From assembly GCA_902806095.1 (NCBI GenBank), contig CADCVF010000040.1:33763-97762 (forward strand): a stretch of 64,000 nt of DNA, given 5' to 3'. The stretch comes from an uncultured Rubrobacteraceae bacterium. Lineage in GTDB: Bacteria > Actinomycetota > Rubrobacteria > Rubrobacterales > Rubrobacteraceae. Made by a program: the position numbers and the translations under genes. Below, piece after piece: positions 16,030 through 25,350 of the stretch (within the stretch, counting starts at the first letter, position 1; every line of letters begins with the position of its first letter). The notes beneath the pieces were generated by a model, which was not told where the DNA came from, ran no database searches, and saw nothing but the letters and a program-made list of their open reading frames with translations.

Positions 16030-17631
16030 TTGGCGATAACCAACTCGGAACTGGAACGCTTCATCTCCGACTTCGAGAAGCGCATGGCTCCACTGGAGCA
16101 GGCGGCGGACGAAGCCTGGTGGAACCTGGCTACCTCGGGTACTGACGAGGCGCGGGAAGAGTTCGTGCGCGCCGGTAAAGAGTACAACGGGCTCTTCTCG
16201 AATCAGGATGAGTACCGGGATCTCCGTAGCCTTTACGAGAACTTGAATGAACTGCAGAGCCCGCTCCTGCAACGGCAGGTCGAGGTGCTCTACAGGGCGT
16301 TCGCGGAACGCCAGGGGGACGAAGGGATCCTGGGTCGCATAGAGGAACTGGAGGCCGAGGCAAACGCTGTCTACGGCAACCATCGGAGCGTCGTCAGGGG
16401 CAGGGAGATGGCAGAGAACGAGGTCAGGGACCTGCTGCGCACCAGCGCGGACCAGGACCTGCGCCGGGAGACATGGGAGGCATCGAAGTCCGTCGGCCGC
16501 GCGGTCGAGGGGACCGTACGGGAGTTGGCCGGCCTCAGGAACAGTCTAGCCCGCGATCAGGGGTATGAGAACTACTACGCCCGCTCCCTGGATCTTCAGG
16601 AGATCGAAGCCCGAGAGCTAGCCGGGATCATGGACTCGCTCGAGTCGGCGACAAACGAACCGTTCAGGGAACAAAAAAGGGACATCGACGCGAAGGTCGG
16701 GCTGAAGTTCGGGGTGGATGCTGTCATGCCCTGGCACCTCTCGGGCCCGTTCTTCCACAGGGCTCCCGATATAGCGGGCATCGACCTCGACCGCTACTTC
16801 GAGGAGGAGGACATCGAGGACCTCACCCGCAGGACCTTCGATGTCCTGGGGTTGGACGTGCGGGGCGTGATCTCATCGAGCGACCTCTACGAGAGAGAGG
16901 GCAAGAGTCAGCACGCGTTCTGCGCCCGCCTGGGCCGCGAATACCCTTACGACGTTCGGGTGCTGGCCAACGTCAGGCCCGACGCCTACTGGATGGACGC
17001 GATGCTCCACGAGTTCGGCCACGCCGTCTATGACCGTCACATCAACCCGCGGCTCCCCTACCTCCTGCGCACCTACGCCCACGCCAACACGACCGAAGCC
17101 ATCGCCCTCATGATGGGATCTCTTGTCGACGATCCCGGCTGGCTCAGCACCGTCGCTGACGCGAACCGAGAGAGGCTGGGAGAGGACTCAGAGAAGCTCG
17201 CCGCCCACCGCCGGGCCGGCAGAATGATCCTCACCCGTTTCGTGCTCGTCATGTACCACTTCGAGCAGGCACTCTATGCCGACCCTGATAATGGAGAGTT
17301 GAACTCCGTGTGGTGGGACCTGGTCGGGCGGTTCCTTTTCGTAGACCGCCCGACTGGCAGGGATGAGCCCGACTGGGCTGCCGTGATCCACGTGGCCGTA
17401 GCCCCCGTCTACTACCACAACTACATGCTCGGGGAGTTGATCTCGGCCCAGCTAAGGAACTACCTGGAGTCCCACATAACTCAGGGTCCCTTCTACGAGA
17501 ACGAGGTCGCTGGCCGCTACCTGCTCGAATCCTTCTTCGGCCCCGGCGCCCGCGAGAATTGGCGTGACACCGTCCTGCGCGCCACCGGAGAGCCACTAAA
17601 CCCCGATTACTTCCTAGAGTCTCTTAGCTAG
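16030..17631 (+). CDS. M2-family zinc metallopeptidase (ACE-like)
   Basis: 533 residues, all-helical carboxydipeptidase-type enzyme related to angiotensin-converting enzyme. The zinc site HEFGHAVYD is at about residue 326, with the third ligand in the downstream NTTEAIA segment, about 30 residues on, as in gluzincins. The N-terminal DEAWWNLATSGT is typical of bacterial M2 proteins. There is no signal peptide, so it is likely cytoplasmic. It starts at TTG eight bases after the DnaJ gene, suggesting co-transcription. M3 peptidase is the alternative. Confidence 0.85.
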   Translation: MAITNSELERFISDFEKRMAPLEQAADEAWWNLATSGTDEAREEFVRAGKEYNGLFSNQDEYRDLRSLYENLNELQSPLLQRQVEVLYRAFAERQGDEGILGRIEELEAEANAVYGNHRSVVRGREMAENEVRDLLRTSADQDLRRETWEASKSVGRAVEGTVRELAGLRNSLARDQGYENYYARSLDLQEIEARELAGIMDSLESATNEPFREQKRDIDAKVGLKFGVDAVMPWHLSGPFFHRAPDIAGIDLDRYFEEEDIEDLTRRTFDVLGLDVRGVISSSDLYEREGKSQHAFCARLGREYPYDVRVLANVRPDAYWMDAMLHEFGHAVYDRHINPRLPYLLRTYAHANTTEAIALMMGSLVDDPGWLSTVADANRERLGEDSEKLAAHRRAGRMILTRFVLVMYHFEQALYADPDNGELNSVWWDLVGRFLFVDRPTGRDEPDWAAVIHVAVAPVYYHNYMLGELISAQLRNYLESHITQGPFYENEVAGRYLLESFFGPGARENWRDTVLRATGEPLNPDYFLESLS

Positions 17632-17658
17632 GCTGAGGTTCGTACCTTCGCCGGTCGC

Positions 17659-18633
17659 CTATCGGGCGGCCCAGACAGAGATTTTCATGCCCTCGAAGGA
17701 GTCGTCGTGGGCTTCTTTGGTCCCGACCTTCAGGGTTCCTTTTCCGGAGAACGGCGGCAGATCCAGGGTAGCTTCGAAGTATCCCCAGGTGTGGTTCCAG
17801 TCGTTGCTCCGAACGGTACGGCGCACCAGTACCTTACCTTCCGCATCGATCAAGGTGATGGTGTTCGCGGCGTCACGGTTGCGGGAATAGCCACTGACTA
17901 TAAGGGGGTCGGAGATCCTGGCGTGCGGGCGTGGCTCGACGAGAACCGTGTTGCCGCCCTCCGCAGGGAGCGGCACCTTCGGATCTTCCCCCGCCGGCTT
18001 GACGTCGACGACGAGGCGCGCCGGGTCTCCGAGCTCGAGCACCCTGTAGAGGAACGCCTCGCGCGCGAAGAAGTCCACGAACATGCCCCCCTCGGGGGTG
18101 TGCACGACGTGGAAGCTCTCGAGCAACCCTTCGCCGAATTCACCGTCCGATACGCGCGTCGCGCTCGCCGAAGGCAGGGATACGCGCAGGAGACCGTCAC
18201 CCTCCGGGCTCACGAGGGACCACTCCGGCACGCCACCGGCGGGCTCCCAGCCGGTCCCGAGGTCGATGACCGCCCGCTCGTAGTCCTCCTGAACCCCGTA
18301 GCGCACAGCGAGCACGGTGTCCGCGTCGTAACCGGACCCGCCACTCGCCTGCATCTTCGCGACGAAAGGGACCCCGGAAGAGGCCTCAGTAGCCCCTGCG
18401 AGGTCGCCCTCGATCTCCGGGGCTACACCTGCCGTAGCCTCGGGCACGCCTACCGTATCCGACGTGTTCTTTTTCGAGGTCTCTGCAGGACCGCCCGACG
18501 CGGCCGCGGCAGAAGCCTCTACGGATTGGACCTCCGAACCTGGCTTCAGGCAGCCGGCGAGGAGCGCGGCTGCCAGGAGCGAGAGCAGCACATGGGCGGA
18601 AGCCCGCCTCACTGCCCACCCGCGTCGGATCAT
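17659..18633 (-). CDS. lipoprotein with AMIN-like and Gmad2 domains
   Basis: 324 residues. The N-terminus MIRRGWAVRR, a hydrophobic helix and LLAGC form a lipoprotein signal. A Ser/Ala/Glu-rich linker follows (to about residue 85), then a beta-rich domain with the FVDFFAREAFLYRV and ARLVVDV pattern of AMIN-like folds. The C-terminal PLIVSGYSRNRDA ... GTLKVGTKEAHDDSFEG resembles Gmad2, an Ig-like domain first named in spore germination proteins. It probably acts outside the cell, perhaps on the envelope. The ATG at 18633 best fits the signal peptide. Confidence 0.78.
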   Translation of the reverse strand: MIRRGWAVRRASAHVLLSLLAAALLAGCLKPGSEVQSVEASAAAASGGPAETSKKNTSDTVGVPEATAGVAPEIEGDLAGATEASSGVPFVAKMQASGGSGYDADTVLAVRYGVQEDYERAVIDLGTGWEPAGGVPEWSLVSPEGDGLLRVSLPSASATRVSDGEFGEGLLESFHVVHTPEGGMFVDFFAREAFLYRVLELGDPARLVVDVKPAGEDPKVPLPAEGGNTVLVEPRPHARISDPLIVSGYSRNRDAANTITLIDAEGKVLVRRTVRSNDWNHTWGYFEATLDLPPFSGKGTLKVGTKEAHDDSFEGMKISVWAAR

Positions 18634-18676
18634 GCTCGTGTGTCCATATAATGATGTTCGGTCATCGGCGCGGCAC

Positions 18677-18682
18677 ATTATA
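18677..18682 (-). promoter_or_regulatory. consensus -10 box for the Gmad2 lipoprotein gene
   Basis: The minus strand reads TATAAT here, 43 bases before the ATG at 18633. I could not find a good -35 box at the expected distance. Confidence 0.4.
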
Positions 18683-18793
18683 GGGGGGTGCGCATTGCGA
18701 GATGTTTAAAGGGGTGTTGCGCTCCTGTTACGATGCAGGAATGTCCGCTGTAATGTGCTGGTCCTCGTTTTCGGCCCAGAGGAGAATGAAACC

Positions 18794-19756
18794 ATGCTCG
18801 GCTTAGAGGACATCGAGGTCGCGCGGAGGCGAGTGCAGGGAGTGGCGCTCCGCACGCCGCTAGTGGCTTGCCCCGGCGGTACGCGCAAGCGGGCGCTGTA
18901 CTTCAAGCCGGAGAGCCTCCAGCCGACAGGTGCTTTCAAGCTGCGCGGCGCGTACAACAAGATCTCAGCCCTCTCCTCTGAGGAGCGCAGCCGCGGGGTC
19001 GTCGCCCACTCCAGCGGGAACCACGCCCAGGCCGTAGCCTACGCGGCCCGTGCCCTGAATACGCGGGCTGTCGTCGTCATGCCACGGGGGGCATCTCGCG
19101 TGAAGCTCGACGCGACGGCGGAGCTCGGGGCCGAGATCGTCCTGGTCGGCACGGGCAGCGCCGAGCGGACTCGCAAGGCTGAGGAGCTTGCGGAGGAGCA
19201 CGGCTATATTCCCGTGCCCCCGTACGACGATGAGGTCCTCATGGCCGGCCAGGGCACCATCGGACCCGAGATCCTCGAAGACCTGCCCGAAGTGGAGACC
19301 GTGCTCGTGCCCGTAAGCGGCGGGGGGCTTATCGGTGGGATCTCGGCCGCCATCAAGCTGTCACGCCCCGAAGTGCGTGTGATCGGGGTCGAGCCAGAGC
19401 TTGCGGCCGATGCCAAAGCGAGCCTGGAGGCCGGAAGTCTGGTCGAGTTCCCGCCGGAGCAAGTCGCCCGCACGGTCGCTGACGGTCTGCGCGTTCAGAG
19501 ACTCGGCGAAGCGCCCTTCGAGCATATCCGCGCCTTCGTCGACGAAATCATCACCGTAACGGAAGAGGAGATCCTGGAATCCATGCGCCGTCTGGCCCTG
19601 CGAGTCAGGCTCGTCGCAGAGCCGAGCGGGGCCGTGACTTTCGCAGCCTACCTCTGCCACAGAGAGGAACTGCCAACCTCTCGCCTCACCGTGGCCGTGA
19701 TCAGCGGCGGCAACGTCGAGCCAGGCCTCCTCTCCGAGGTCCTCTCCACGAGATAA
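18794..19756 (+). CDS. threonine/serine dehydratase (PLP fold type II)
   Basis: 320 residues. The enzyme deaminates threonine to 2-oxobutyrate or serine to pyruvate. The PLP lysine is in PTGAFKLRGA near residue 50, SSGNHAQAVA follows near 76, and the glycine-rich phosphate loop is SGGGLIGG near 176. There is no C-terminal ACT regulatory domain, so it resembles catabolic TdcB-type enzymes or serine racemase more than biosynthetic IlvA. The start is ATG 18794 with AGAGGAGA at 18778-18785. Confidence 0.88.
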   Translation: MLGLEDIEVARRRVQGVALRTPLVACPGGTRKRALYFKPESLQPTGAFKLRGAYNKISALSSEERSRGVVAHSSGNHAQAVAYAARALNTRAVVVMPRGASRVKLDATAELGAEIVLVGTGSAERTRKAEELAEEHGYIPVPPYDDEVLMAGQGTIGPEILEDLPEVETVLVPVSGGGLIGGISAAIKLSRPEVRVIGVEPELAADAKASLEAGSLVEFPPEQVARTVADGLRVQRLGEAPFEHIRAFVDEIITVTEEEILESMRRLALRVRLVAEPSGAVTFAAYLCHREELPTSRLTVAVISGGNVEPGLLSEVLSTR

Positions 19757-19771
19757 GGGTAGGCGACCCGT

Positions 19772-20584
19772 TTACCGCGGTGTGGTCTCGATGGGGTCGC
19801 CGACACGGACGGTCCCGAGCGAGTCGTGGATCAGGTTGCGCCCGAAAAAGACCTCTCCGTCGGACTTTCGGTAGGTCGCGAGTGTACGCAGCGGCTCTTT
19901 ACCGCGGGCGCCCGTTCTCTGGTCGACCGTGGTGATAGCGCAGCGCGGGCACGCTTCGGCTACCCGGAAAGGCACATCCCCTATCCTGAGCCGGCTCCAA
20001 CCGTCTTCGGCGTAGGGCCCGCAGCCACTGACGACGAAGTTCGGTCTGAAGCGGTTCATGGATAGAGGATCTTCCAGTCGACCGTTCAGGTCTTCGAGTG
20101 AGGCCTCGGAGATCAAGAGGAAAGCGAACCCGTCGGCGAAGCCGACCTGATCCCCTCTCTCGGCATAGAACGAGTCAATCAACCTGAGGTCGTCGTCAGG
20201 CTTGTGGACGAGCCGGCAGGGGAACTCCAGGAACTCGCTGAACCAGCGGTCGGCCTCCCCATCCACGAGCGTGCCCCTGTTCGTGTCTCCGAAGACGCGC
20301 ACGTCTATTAGGTTACCGGGACCCTGTTGAAGTGGTATCTCCAGCTCGGGCATGCCGGGCGCGCCGACGATCAGATGCTCGGGAGCGAGCCGGGTTGAGA
20401 TCAGGGCCATCCGCGGATGGGCACGCTGCGACATGAACTCGCCGGTCTCGTCGACAAGCATCCAGCGCCGGTCGTGGCGGAGGCCCGTAGCATTCAGGTC
20501 GGATCTCTGCAAGGAGATCCCGGCGCAGGATTTGATCGGGTAGACGTACAACCCGCTCAGGATGACGTTCTCAGCAACGCGCAA
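19772..20584 (-). CDS. MOSC-domain protein (MOSC_N + MOSC)
   Basis: 270 residues. The N-terminal beta-barrel (LSGLYVYPIKSCAGISL, then LRHDRRWMLVDETGEF) and the C-terminal MOSC domain with the conserved Cys in EACPRCAITTVDQRTG near residue 205 match YcbX/mARC-type proteins. These bind the molybdenum cofactor sulfur and reduce N-hydroxylated compounds. It follows the HIT gene by 8 bases. It converges on the dehydratase gene with 15 bases between them. Confidence 0.9.
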   Translation of the reverse strand: MRVAENVILSGLYVYPIKSCAGISLQRSDLNATGLRHDRRWMLVDETGEFMSQRAHPRMALISTRLAPEHLIVGAPGMPELEIPLQQGPGNLIDVRVFGDTNRGTLVDGEADRWFSEFLEFPCRLVHKPDDDLRLIDSFYAERGDQVGFADGFAFLLISEASLEDLNGRLEDPLSMNRFRPNFVVSGCGPYAEDGWSRLRIGDVPFRVAEACPRCAITTVDQRTGARGKEPLRTLATYRKSDGEVFFGRNLIHDSLGTVRVGDPIETTPR

Positions 20585-20591
20585 GATCCAC

Positions 20592-21092
20592 CTAAGACCT
20601 CTCTATTCTTTGCCCGATACGGGCGGCGAGGGCCGCCTTCTCTTCGTCGGGGATCTTCAACGCGCCCGCGGTCTCGAGCATGACGGCCGCAAACTGCTGC
20701 TCCTCGTAAGGAGTGTCTGGAGGCAAAGGTACGACGTGCCAGTGGACGTGGGCGTTACCCTGGTTGGAGCCGAGCGAGAGAATGTACACCCGCTCGGCCT
20801 GCGCCTCCGCCCGCACCGCCTCGGCCACGCGGTGGACGACTCGCTGCAATCCGAGGTACTCCTCGACCGTGAAATCGTCCGCCACCTGCTCTCTATGCTC
20901 TTTCGGCGCGACCAACGTGTACCCGTGCTGCGTAGGATTCATGGCTAGAAAGGCGATAGCCCCTTCGTCTTCATAGACGATGTGATGATCGGGGAAGGCC
21001 GAGTCCCGCGACACAATGCCGCAAACGAAGCAAGGTCCTGACCGTACCCGTTTCACGTAGGCGTCAATGTCGGGAGTGTAGCGTTCGAACAT
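20592..21092 (-). CDS. HIT-family hydrolase
   Basis: 166 residues. The histidine triad NAHVHWHVVP near residue 113 is the active site of nucleotide phosphoramidases and Ap4A-type hydrolases. CFVCG near residue 21 is half of the zinc site found in many members. Substrate unknown. It is followed by the MOSC gene in an apparent two-gene operon. Confidence 0.93.
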   Translation of the reverse strand: MFERYTPDIDAYVKRVRSGPCFVCGIVSRDSAFPDHHIVYEDEGAIAFLAMNPTQHGYTLVAPKEHREQVADDFTVEEYLGLQRVVHRVAEAVRAEAQAERVYILSLGSNQGNAHVHWHVVPLPPDTPYEEQQFAAVMLETAGALKIPDEEKAALAARIGQRIERS

Positions 21093-21180
21093 TTCCTACC
21101 CGGCGCGAAGGTTCTCGGGCTGTCTTGTGCGAGGCGTCATGGACACCATGATCCACCTTGACGCCGGCCGCTTCAAGCTC

Positions 21181-22935
21181 TCAGGCCAGGCTCTCACGAG
21201 ACGCTGGTGTAGTGGAATCGCCAGGGGAGAGTTCAGCTTCCAGGTCTGAGATCTCCTTTCTGACCGCGGCGAGGGCCTCTTCGATGGGAACTACGAAGCT
21301 TTCTGGGCTGAGGCGGGCTTTGATCTCGACTCCTCCCTTTTGCAGGGAGCGGGGTGTCAGGGTAAGGCGAATGGGTGCCCCGATCAGGTCGGCGTCCTTG
21401 AACTTCGCCCCAAGGCTCTCGCGCCGGTCGTCGTACAGCACCTCTACGCCTGCGGAGACCAACCCCTCGTAGAGCCCCTCGGCAACCTCCCCGACTTCGG
21501 CCGCGACCATGTGGACGTGATAGGGCGCGACGGAGACGGGCCACGTTAGCCCGTCCTCATCGTGGTGCTCCTCAGCGATGCAGGCCAACAGCCGCCCGAC
21601 GCCGATGCCGTAAGACCCCATCACCACGGGCTTTCGCTCCCCGTCGCTGTCCAGAAAACTCGCGCCGAGGGCCTCGCTGTAGCGCGTGCCAAGCTTGAAG
21701 ATATTCCCGACCTCGACGCCCCGCTCAGCGCGCATGGCGTTGCCGCACTCGGGGCAGAGCGAACCGTCCCCGGCCGCGGCTATGTCGGCGACCGTGTCGG
21801 CCTCGAAGTCCCTGCCGTGGTTCACGTTCAGGAAGTGGAAACCCTCTACGTTGGCGCCCGCGACGAGGTTGGAAGAGGCCGGTATTGTATCGTCAACGAC
21901 CACGTGCGCCCCCTCCACCCCGAGCGGGGAGCCGTATCCCGGCTCGGCCCCGACGGCCCTGACCTCCTCGGGGAGCGCGGGTCTAAGCTCGCTCGCCCCG
22001 ACCGCGTTCGCCAGCTTGGTCTCATTGAGCTCCATGTCGCCACGGACGACGGCGAAGACGAACCGCTCTGAGCCGTCGACCATTGCGACCAGGAAGACCG
22101 CCTTGGCCGTGCGGGACTCGGGCATCTGTAGAGCGCGGGCCAGCGACTCGATCGTGTTTGCGCCTGGCGTTGAGACCTTCTCTATCGGTCTCTGCTCCTC
22201 GGCTTCGGCAATAGGTTTGCGGAACCTCGCCACCTGGCGGTTTGCGGTGTAACCGCAGCCGTCGCAGATGAGGATGGTGTCCTCCCCAACGGAGGCCAGG
22301 TACATGAACTCGTGGGCCATGCTCCCGCCCATGATACCCACGTCCGCGCCGACCGCTATAGCCGGTAATCCGCAGCGGGCAAAGATCCTGAAGTATGCCT
22401 CGTGGAGCGTGTTGTACTGTCTGTCCAGGCCTGCCTCGTCCCTGTCGAGGCTGTACGCGTCCTTCATGGTGAACTCACGAGCACGGATCAGGCCCGCTCT
22501 GGGACGCTGGTCGTCTCGGAATTTGGTCTGGATCTGGTACACGAGCCTTGGCAACTTCTGGTAAGAGTCCACCTCGCCCGCAGCAAGGCCGGCGACTATC
22601 TCCTCGTGGGTCATCGCCAGGACCATCTCCCGATTCCTGCGATCGCTGAGCCTTACCAGCTCCTGTCCCGTCGCAGTGTAGCGGCCGGATCTCTCCCACA
22701 CCTCAGCGGGCTGTACTACAGGCATGGACATCTCCTGCCCGCCCGCAGCATCCATCTCCTCCCGCAAAATCTTCTCGATCTTGCCGATAGACCTCTTCGC
22801 CAGCGGCAGATACGAAAAGATTCCCGCCGCAAGTTGCCTGATAAATCCGGTCCTGAGCAGGAGCCCGTGGCTCGCAACCTCGACTCCGGAAGGCGCCTCT
22901 CGTAACGTCAGGCCAAATAGTTTACTCATACGCAT
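21181..22935 (-). CDS. proS: prolyl-tRNA synthetase
   Basis: Class II synthetase charging tRNA-Pro. The 584-residue protein is the bacterial form, with an editing (INS/YbaK-like) insertion between about residues 225 and 385 and the anticodon-binding domain at the C-terminus. Motif 2 is around FRDDQRPRAGLIRAREFTMKDAY, and motif 3 around VVMGSYGIGVGRLLACIAEE. The N-terminal MRMSKLFGLTLREAP is typical. It lies 36 bases after a GNAT gene. No T-box leader was seen. Confidence 0.97.
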   Translation of the reverse strand: MRMSKLFGLTLREAPSGVEVASHGLLLRTGFIRQLAAGIFSYLPLAKRSIGKIEKILREEMDAAGGQEMSMPVVQPAEVWERSGRYTATGQELVRLSDRRNREMVLAMTHEEIVAGLAAGEVDSYQKLPRLVYQIQTKFRDDQRPRAGLIRAREFTMKDAYSLDRDEAGLDRQYNTLHEAYFRIFARCGLPAIAVGADVGIMGGSMAHEFMYLASVGEDTILICDGCGYTANRQVARFRKPIAEAEEQRPIEKVSTPGANTIESLARALQMPESRTAKAVFLVAMVDGSERFVFAVVRGDMELNETKLANAVGASELRPALPEEVRAVGAEPGYGSPLGVEGAHVVVDDTIPASSNLVAGANVEGFHFLNVNHGRDFEADTVADIAAAGDGSLCPECGNAMRAERGVEVGNIFKLGTRYSEALGASFLDSDGERKPVVMGSYGIGVGRLLACIAEEHHDEDGLTWPVSVAPYHVHMVAAEVGEVAEGLYEGLVSAGVEVLYDDRRESLGAKFKDADLIGAPIRLTLTPRSLQKGGVEIKARLSPESFVVPIEEALAAVRKEISDLEAELSPGDSTTPASRESLA

Positions 22936-22971
22936 AGGTAGTCTCTCCTCGACTCCTGACTAGCAGACAGG

Positions 22972-23934
22972 CTAGGTCGCCAGATACGGCGTCGTGCTGT
23001 AGTGGACGAGGCCGGTACGGCAAGTAGCCGTCTTCTCGCCCAGCTCCATCCGCATCCTGTCCTCTGTGCCCTCGAAGCCGAACTCTTGCAAGAGGGAGTG
23101 CGCGTGGCACCGGTCAGGACCAGGGACTGTGACCTGGACCGGCCCCCCTCCGGGGGTCGAGAGCGCATAGGTGAGCAGCAGGCGTGCCACGTCGGGTGTG
23201 GAAGCCAGGAAGGGACCGATACGGGTCGCGCGGTCCCTCGCGCTCCTGATCAGATAGCCCTTGATCCGCCCTGAGGAGTCGCGCGCGACGATTCCAAGGC
23301 CAGGGTGAAGTCTCAGGGTGGCGAACAGCAGCGCCGAACGGTCGGCCCCGTAGCTCCAGTGGTCCACGCCGTAGAGCTCTGGCAGGTCTCCGAACGTGAG
23401 CGTCTCGACCCTGTGGCCGTCTACCTGGCCTGGCACGGGGAGCGTCCTGTGTCCCTCCTCCAGCCGGTATATGGTGCGCGGCGTGACCTCCCCGAATCCG
23501 AGCGACCGGTAGAGGGCTTCTGCCCGCAGGGTCGAGTAGAGCCTGATCATCTCCGCGCCGCGGCTTCTGAGGTAGGCTACGGCCCAGGAGGAGAGCAGGG
23601 CGCCGAGGCCTGTGCCCCTGTACCCGTCGTGGACTGCGAGATGGCAGAGGATGCCGATGTCTCCAAGCGGCACCGCGCCGACCATGCCTGCCAGGTCGCC
23701 GTCAGGAGCCTCGGCCACGGCCCAGCGGGCGTCGCTCACGCCCCGTAGCAAGTCGAATGCCCTCGGGTCCACCGACCAGCGTACGATACTCCGTAGCTCC
23801 AGGACACGCTCCAGGTCCGCGTCTTCCATCTGCCTGACGCGGACGCCCGTGTCCAGCTCGGTCACGGTCCGTAGCCCGCTCCGGGTAATGGTTTCGTCTT
23901 TTTCGGTGTCTTCTCTCGCGGTGAATGCCAGCAA
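22972..23934 (-). CDS. two-domain GNAT acetyltransferase
   Basis: 320 residues. The first half is a GNAT domain with the acetyl-CoA loop YRGTGLGALLSSWAVAYL near residue 104. The second half resembles the YitI-type acetyltransf_18 domain (GYLIRSARDRATRIGPFLA), as in tandem GNAT proteins. The acceptor is unknown. It precedes proS by 36 bases. The TTG at 23934 is a weak start; one of several codons before residue 30 could be used instead. Confidence 0.8.
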   Translation of the reverse strand: MLAFTAREDTEKDETITRSGLRTVTELDTGVRVRQMEDADLERVLELRSIVRWSVDPRAFDLLRGVSDARWAVAEAPDGDLAGMVGAVPLGDIGILCHLAVHDGYRGTGLGALLSSWAVAYLRSRGAEMIRLYSTLRAEALYRSLGFGEVTPRTIYRLEEGHRTLPVPGQVDGHRVETLTFGDLPELYGVDHWSYGADRSALLFATLRLHPGLGIVARDSSGRIKGYLIRSARDRATRIGPFLASTPDVARLLLTYALSTPGGGPVQVTVPGPDRCHAHSLLQEFGFEGTEDRMRMELGEKTATCRTGLVHYSTTPYLAT

Positions 23935-24035
23935 CGTTATTCCCTCGATCTCTCTTTATTCATGGATAGAGACTCTTCCGCGCAAAAGGTTTCTGAGAAA
24001 CCAGAACAGCCGCGGATGCCCCGAGCGCGCCCTTA

Positions 24036-24076
24036 GAGGGACGGTCGGGGCAGGGACGGTCGAGGGAGCCGTCCCT
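24036..24076. repeat. direct repeat AGGGACGGTCG plus inverted copy
   Basis: AGGGACGGTCG occurs at 24036-24046 and 24052-24062. The second copy can pair with CCGTCCCT at 24069-24076 to form an 8-bp stem. It lies in the 245-base gap between the aldo/keto reductase stop and the GNAT start. Function unknown; a weak terminator or protein site is possible. Confidence 0.4.
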
Positions 24077-24179
24077 TAAAGGAACTCGCAGTAAACTCTA
24101 TGTGATCCCGCTCCACGTCAACAATGCTACACCAGATAACGCCTTTTGGGAAGAACGTCGACACACTCGTCGGCCCGGT

Positions 24180-25145
24180 TCAGTCGTACCGCGCGACGCT
24201 GTCCAGTATACGTTCTATCTCGGAGACCATATCAGCGGAGAGATCTACCCCGGAGGCCGCGGCGTTGTCGTCGACCTGTTCGGGCCTGGAGGCGCCGATG
24301 ATCGCGCTGCTCACGTTCTCCTGGCGCAACACCCAGGCGAGGGCGAGCTGCGGCATACTGAGTCCTGCCTCGGACGCGACGGAGCGCAGCCCGTCCACGG
24401 CCGAGAGCACCTCCTCGTTCATTAGCTGCTGCATAAAGCGGTTGGATTCAGGGTCAGCAGCGCGGGTCCCCTGCTCGGGAGCGTCACCGGGACGATACTT
24501 GCCTGTGAGCACGCCCTGGGCGAGGGGTGAGAAGACCACCTGTCCTACGCCTTCGCGTTCGCAAAGGGGTATGACTTCGCTTTCGATCCGGCGTTGGATC
24601 ATGTTGTACTGCGGCTGGTTGGAGACGAGCCGATCCAGGTTCATCTCACCGGCGATCCTCATGGCGTCGGAGATCTGATCCGCCGTCCACTCCGAGACGC
24701 CGATATACAGAGCCTTCCCCTGCCGCACCAGGTCGTCGAGCGCCCTGAGTGTCTCCTCGAGTGGCGTGTTCTCGTCGTAGCGGTGGCACTGATAGAGATC
24801 GACGTAATCTACCCCCAACCTCCCGAGCGACGCGTGGCACTGCTCGGTTATGTGCTTGCGCGAGAGACCCCTGTCGTTCGGCCCCTCGCCCATCGGGAAG
24901 TACACCTTGGTCGCCAGAAAGTACGAGTCGCGCTCGAATCCTTTCAACGCCCGGCCCACGATCTCCTCGGCCGCACCCCGCATGTACACGTTGGCCGTGT
25001 CGAAGAAGTTGATGCCGATCTCGTACGCCCTGTCTATACACGCCGCCGCCTGCTCTTCGGCAACGCTCCCACCGTAGGTCAGCCAGCTCCCCAGGGAGAT
25101 CTCACTGACCTTCACCCCACTCTTGCCCAGCCGCCTGTACTCCAC
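24180..25145 (-). CDS. aldo/keto reductase
   Basis: 321 residues, NADPH-dependent aldo/keto reductase of the AKR fold related to potassium-channel beta subunits and YajO/YghZ. Catalytic Asp/Tyr/Lys/His positions are visible in FFDTANVYMRG (near 50), FLATKVYFPMGEG and YVDLYQCHRYDENTP. The C-terminal NVSSAIIGASRPEQV binds the cofactor. The GTG at 25145 (MEYRRLGKSGVKVSEISLG) was chosen because GGAGG at 25150-25155 sits five bases ahead; ATG 25157 is the alternative. It is divergent from rex. Confidence 0.9.
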   Translation of the reverse strand: MEYRRLGKSGVKVSEISLGSWLTYGGSVAEEQAAACIDRAYEIGINFFDTANVYMRGAAEEIVGRALKGFERDSYFLATKVYFPMGEGPNDRGLSRKHITEQCHASLGRLGVDYVDLYQCHRYDENTPLEETLRALDDLVRQGKALYIGVSEWTADQISDAMRIAGEMNLDRLVSNQPQYNMIQRRIESEVIPLCEREGVGQVVFSPLAQGVLTGKYRPGDAPEQGTRAADPESNRFMQQLMNEEVLSAVDGLRSVASEAGLSMPQLALAWVLRQENVSSAIIGASRPEQVDDNAAASGVDLSADMVSEIERILDSVARYD

Positions 25146-25278
25146 CAAAACCTCCATCGTATCGGGAACGAAGTGCTAATAGTACACGCCCACCGGCCCG
25201 TGAACCCCTTTTCCCACCGGCCCATTGCGCTGTAACCGGCCTTGCTTACTGATTTGTTGTCGGTTAAGAGCATCTTTA

Positions 25279-25306
25279 TTGCAAGAACGGCCTATTTTGT
25301 TACAAT
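25279..25306 (+). promoter_or_regulatory. rex promoter
   Basis: TTGCAA at 25279-25284, a 16-base spacer and TACAAT at 25301-25306 form a good sigma-70-type promoter. Transcription would start near 25313, leaving a leader of about 40 bases. I could not identify a confident Rex operator (TTGTGA-N6-TCACAA type) overlapping it. Confidence 0.6.
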
Positions 25307-25350
25307 GCTCCCATCGATATTCGATCCACGAAGAAGGAGCGGAAGCAACG

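Noticed and set aside
25230..25350. Rex autoregulatory operator upstream of rex
   Set aside because: TTGTTACAAT resembles half of an operator but no convincing TTGTGA-N6-TCACAA match was found.
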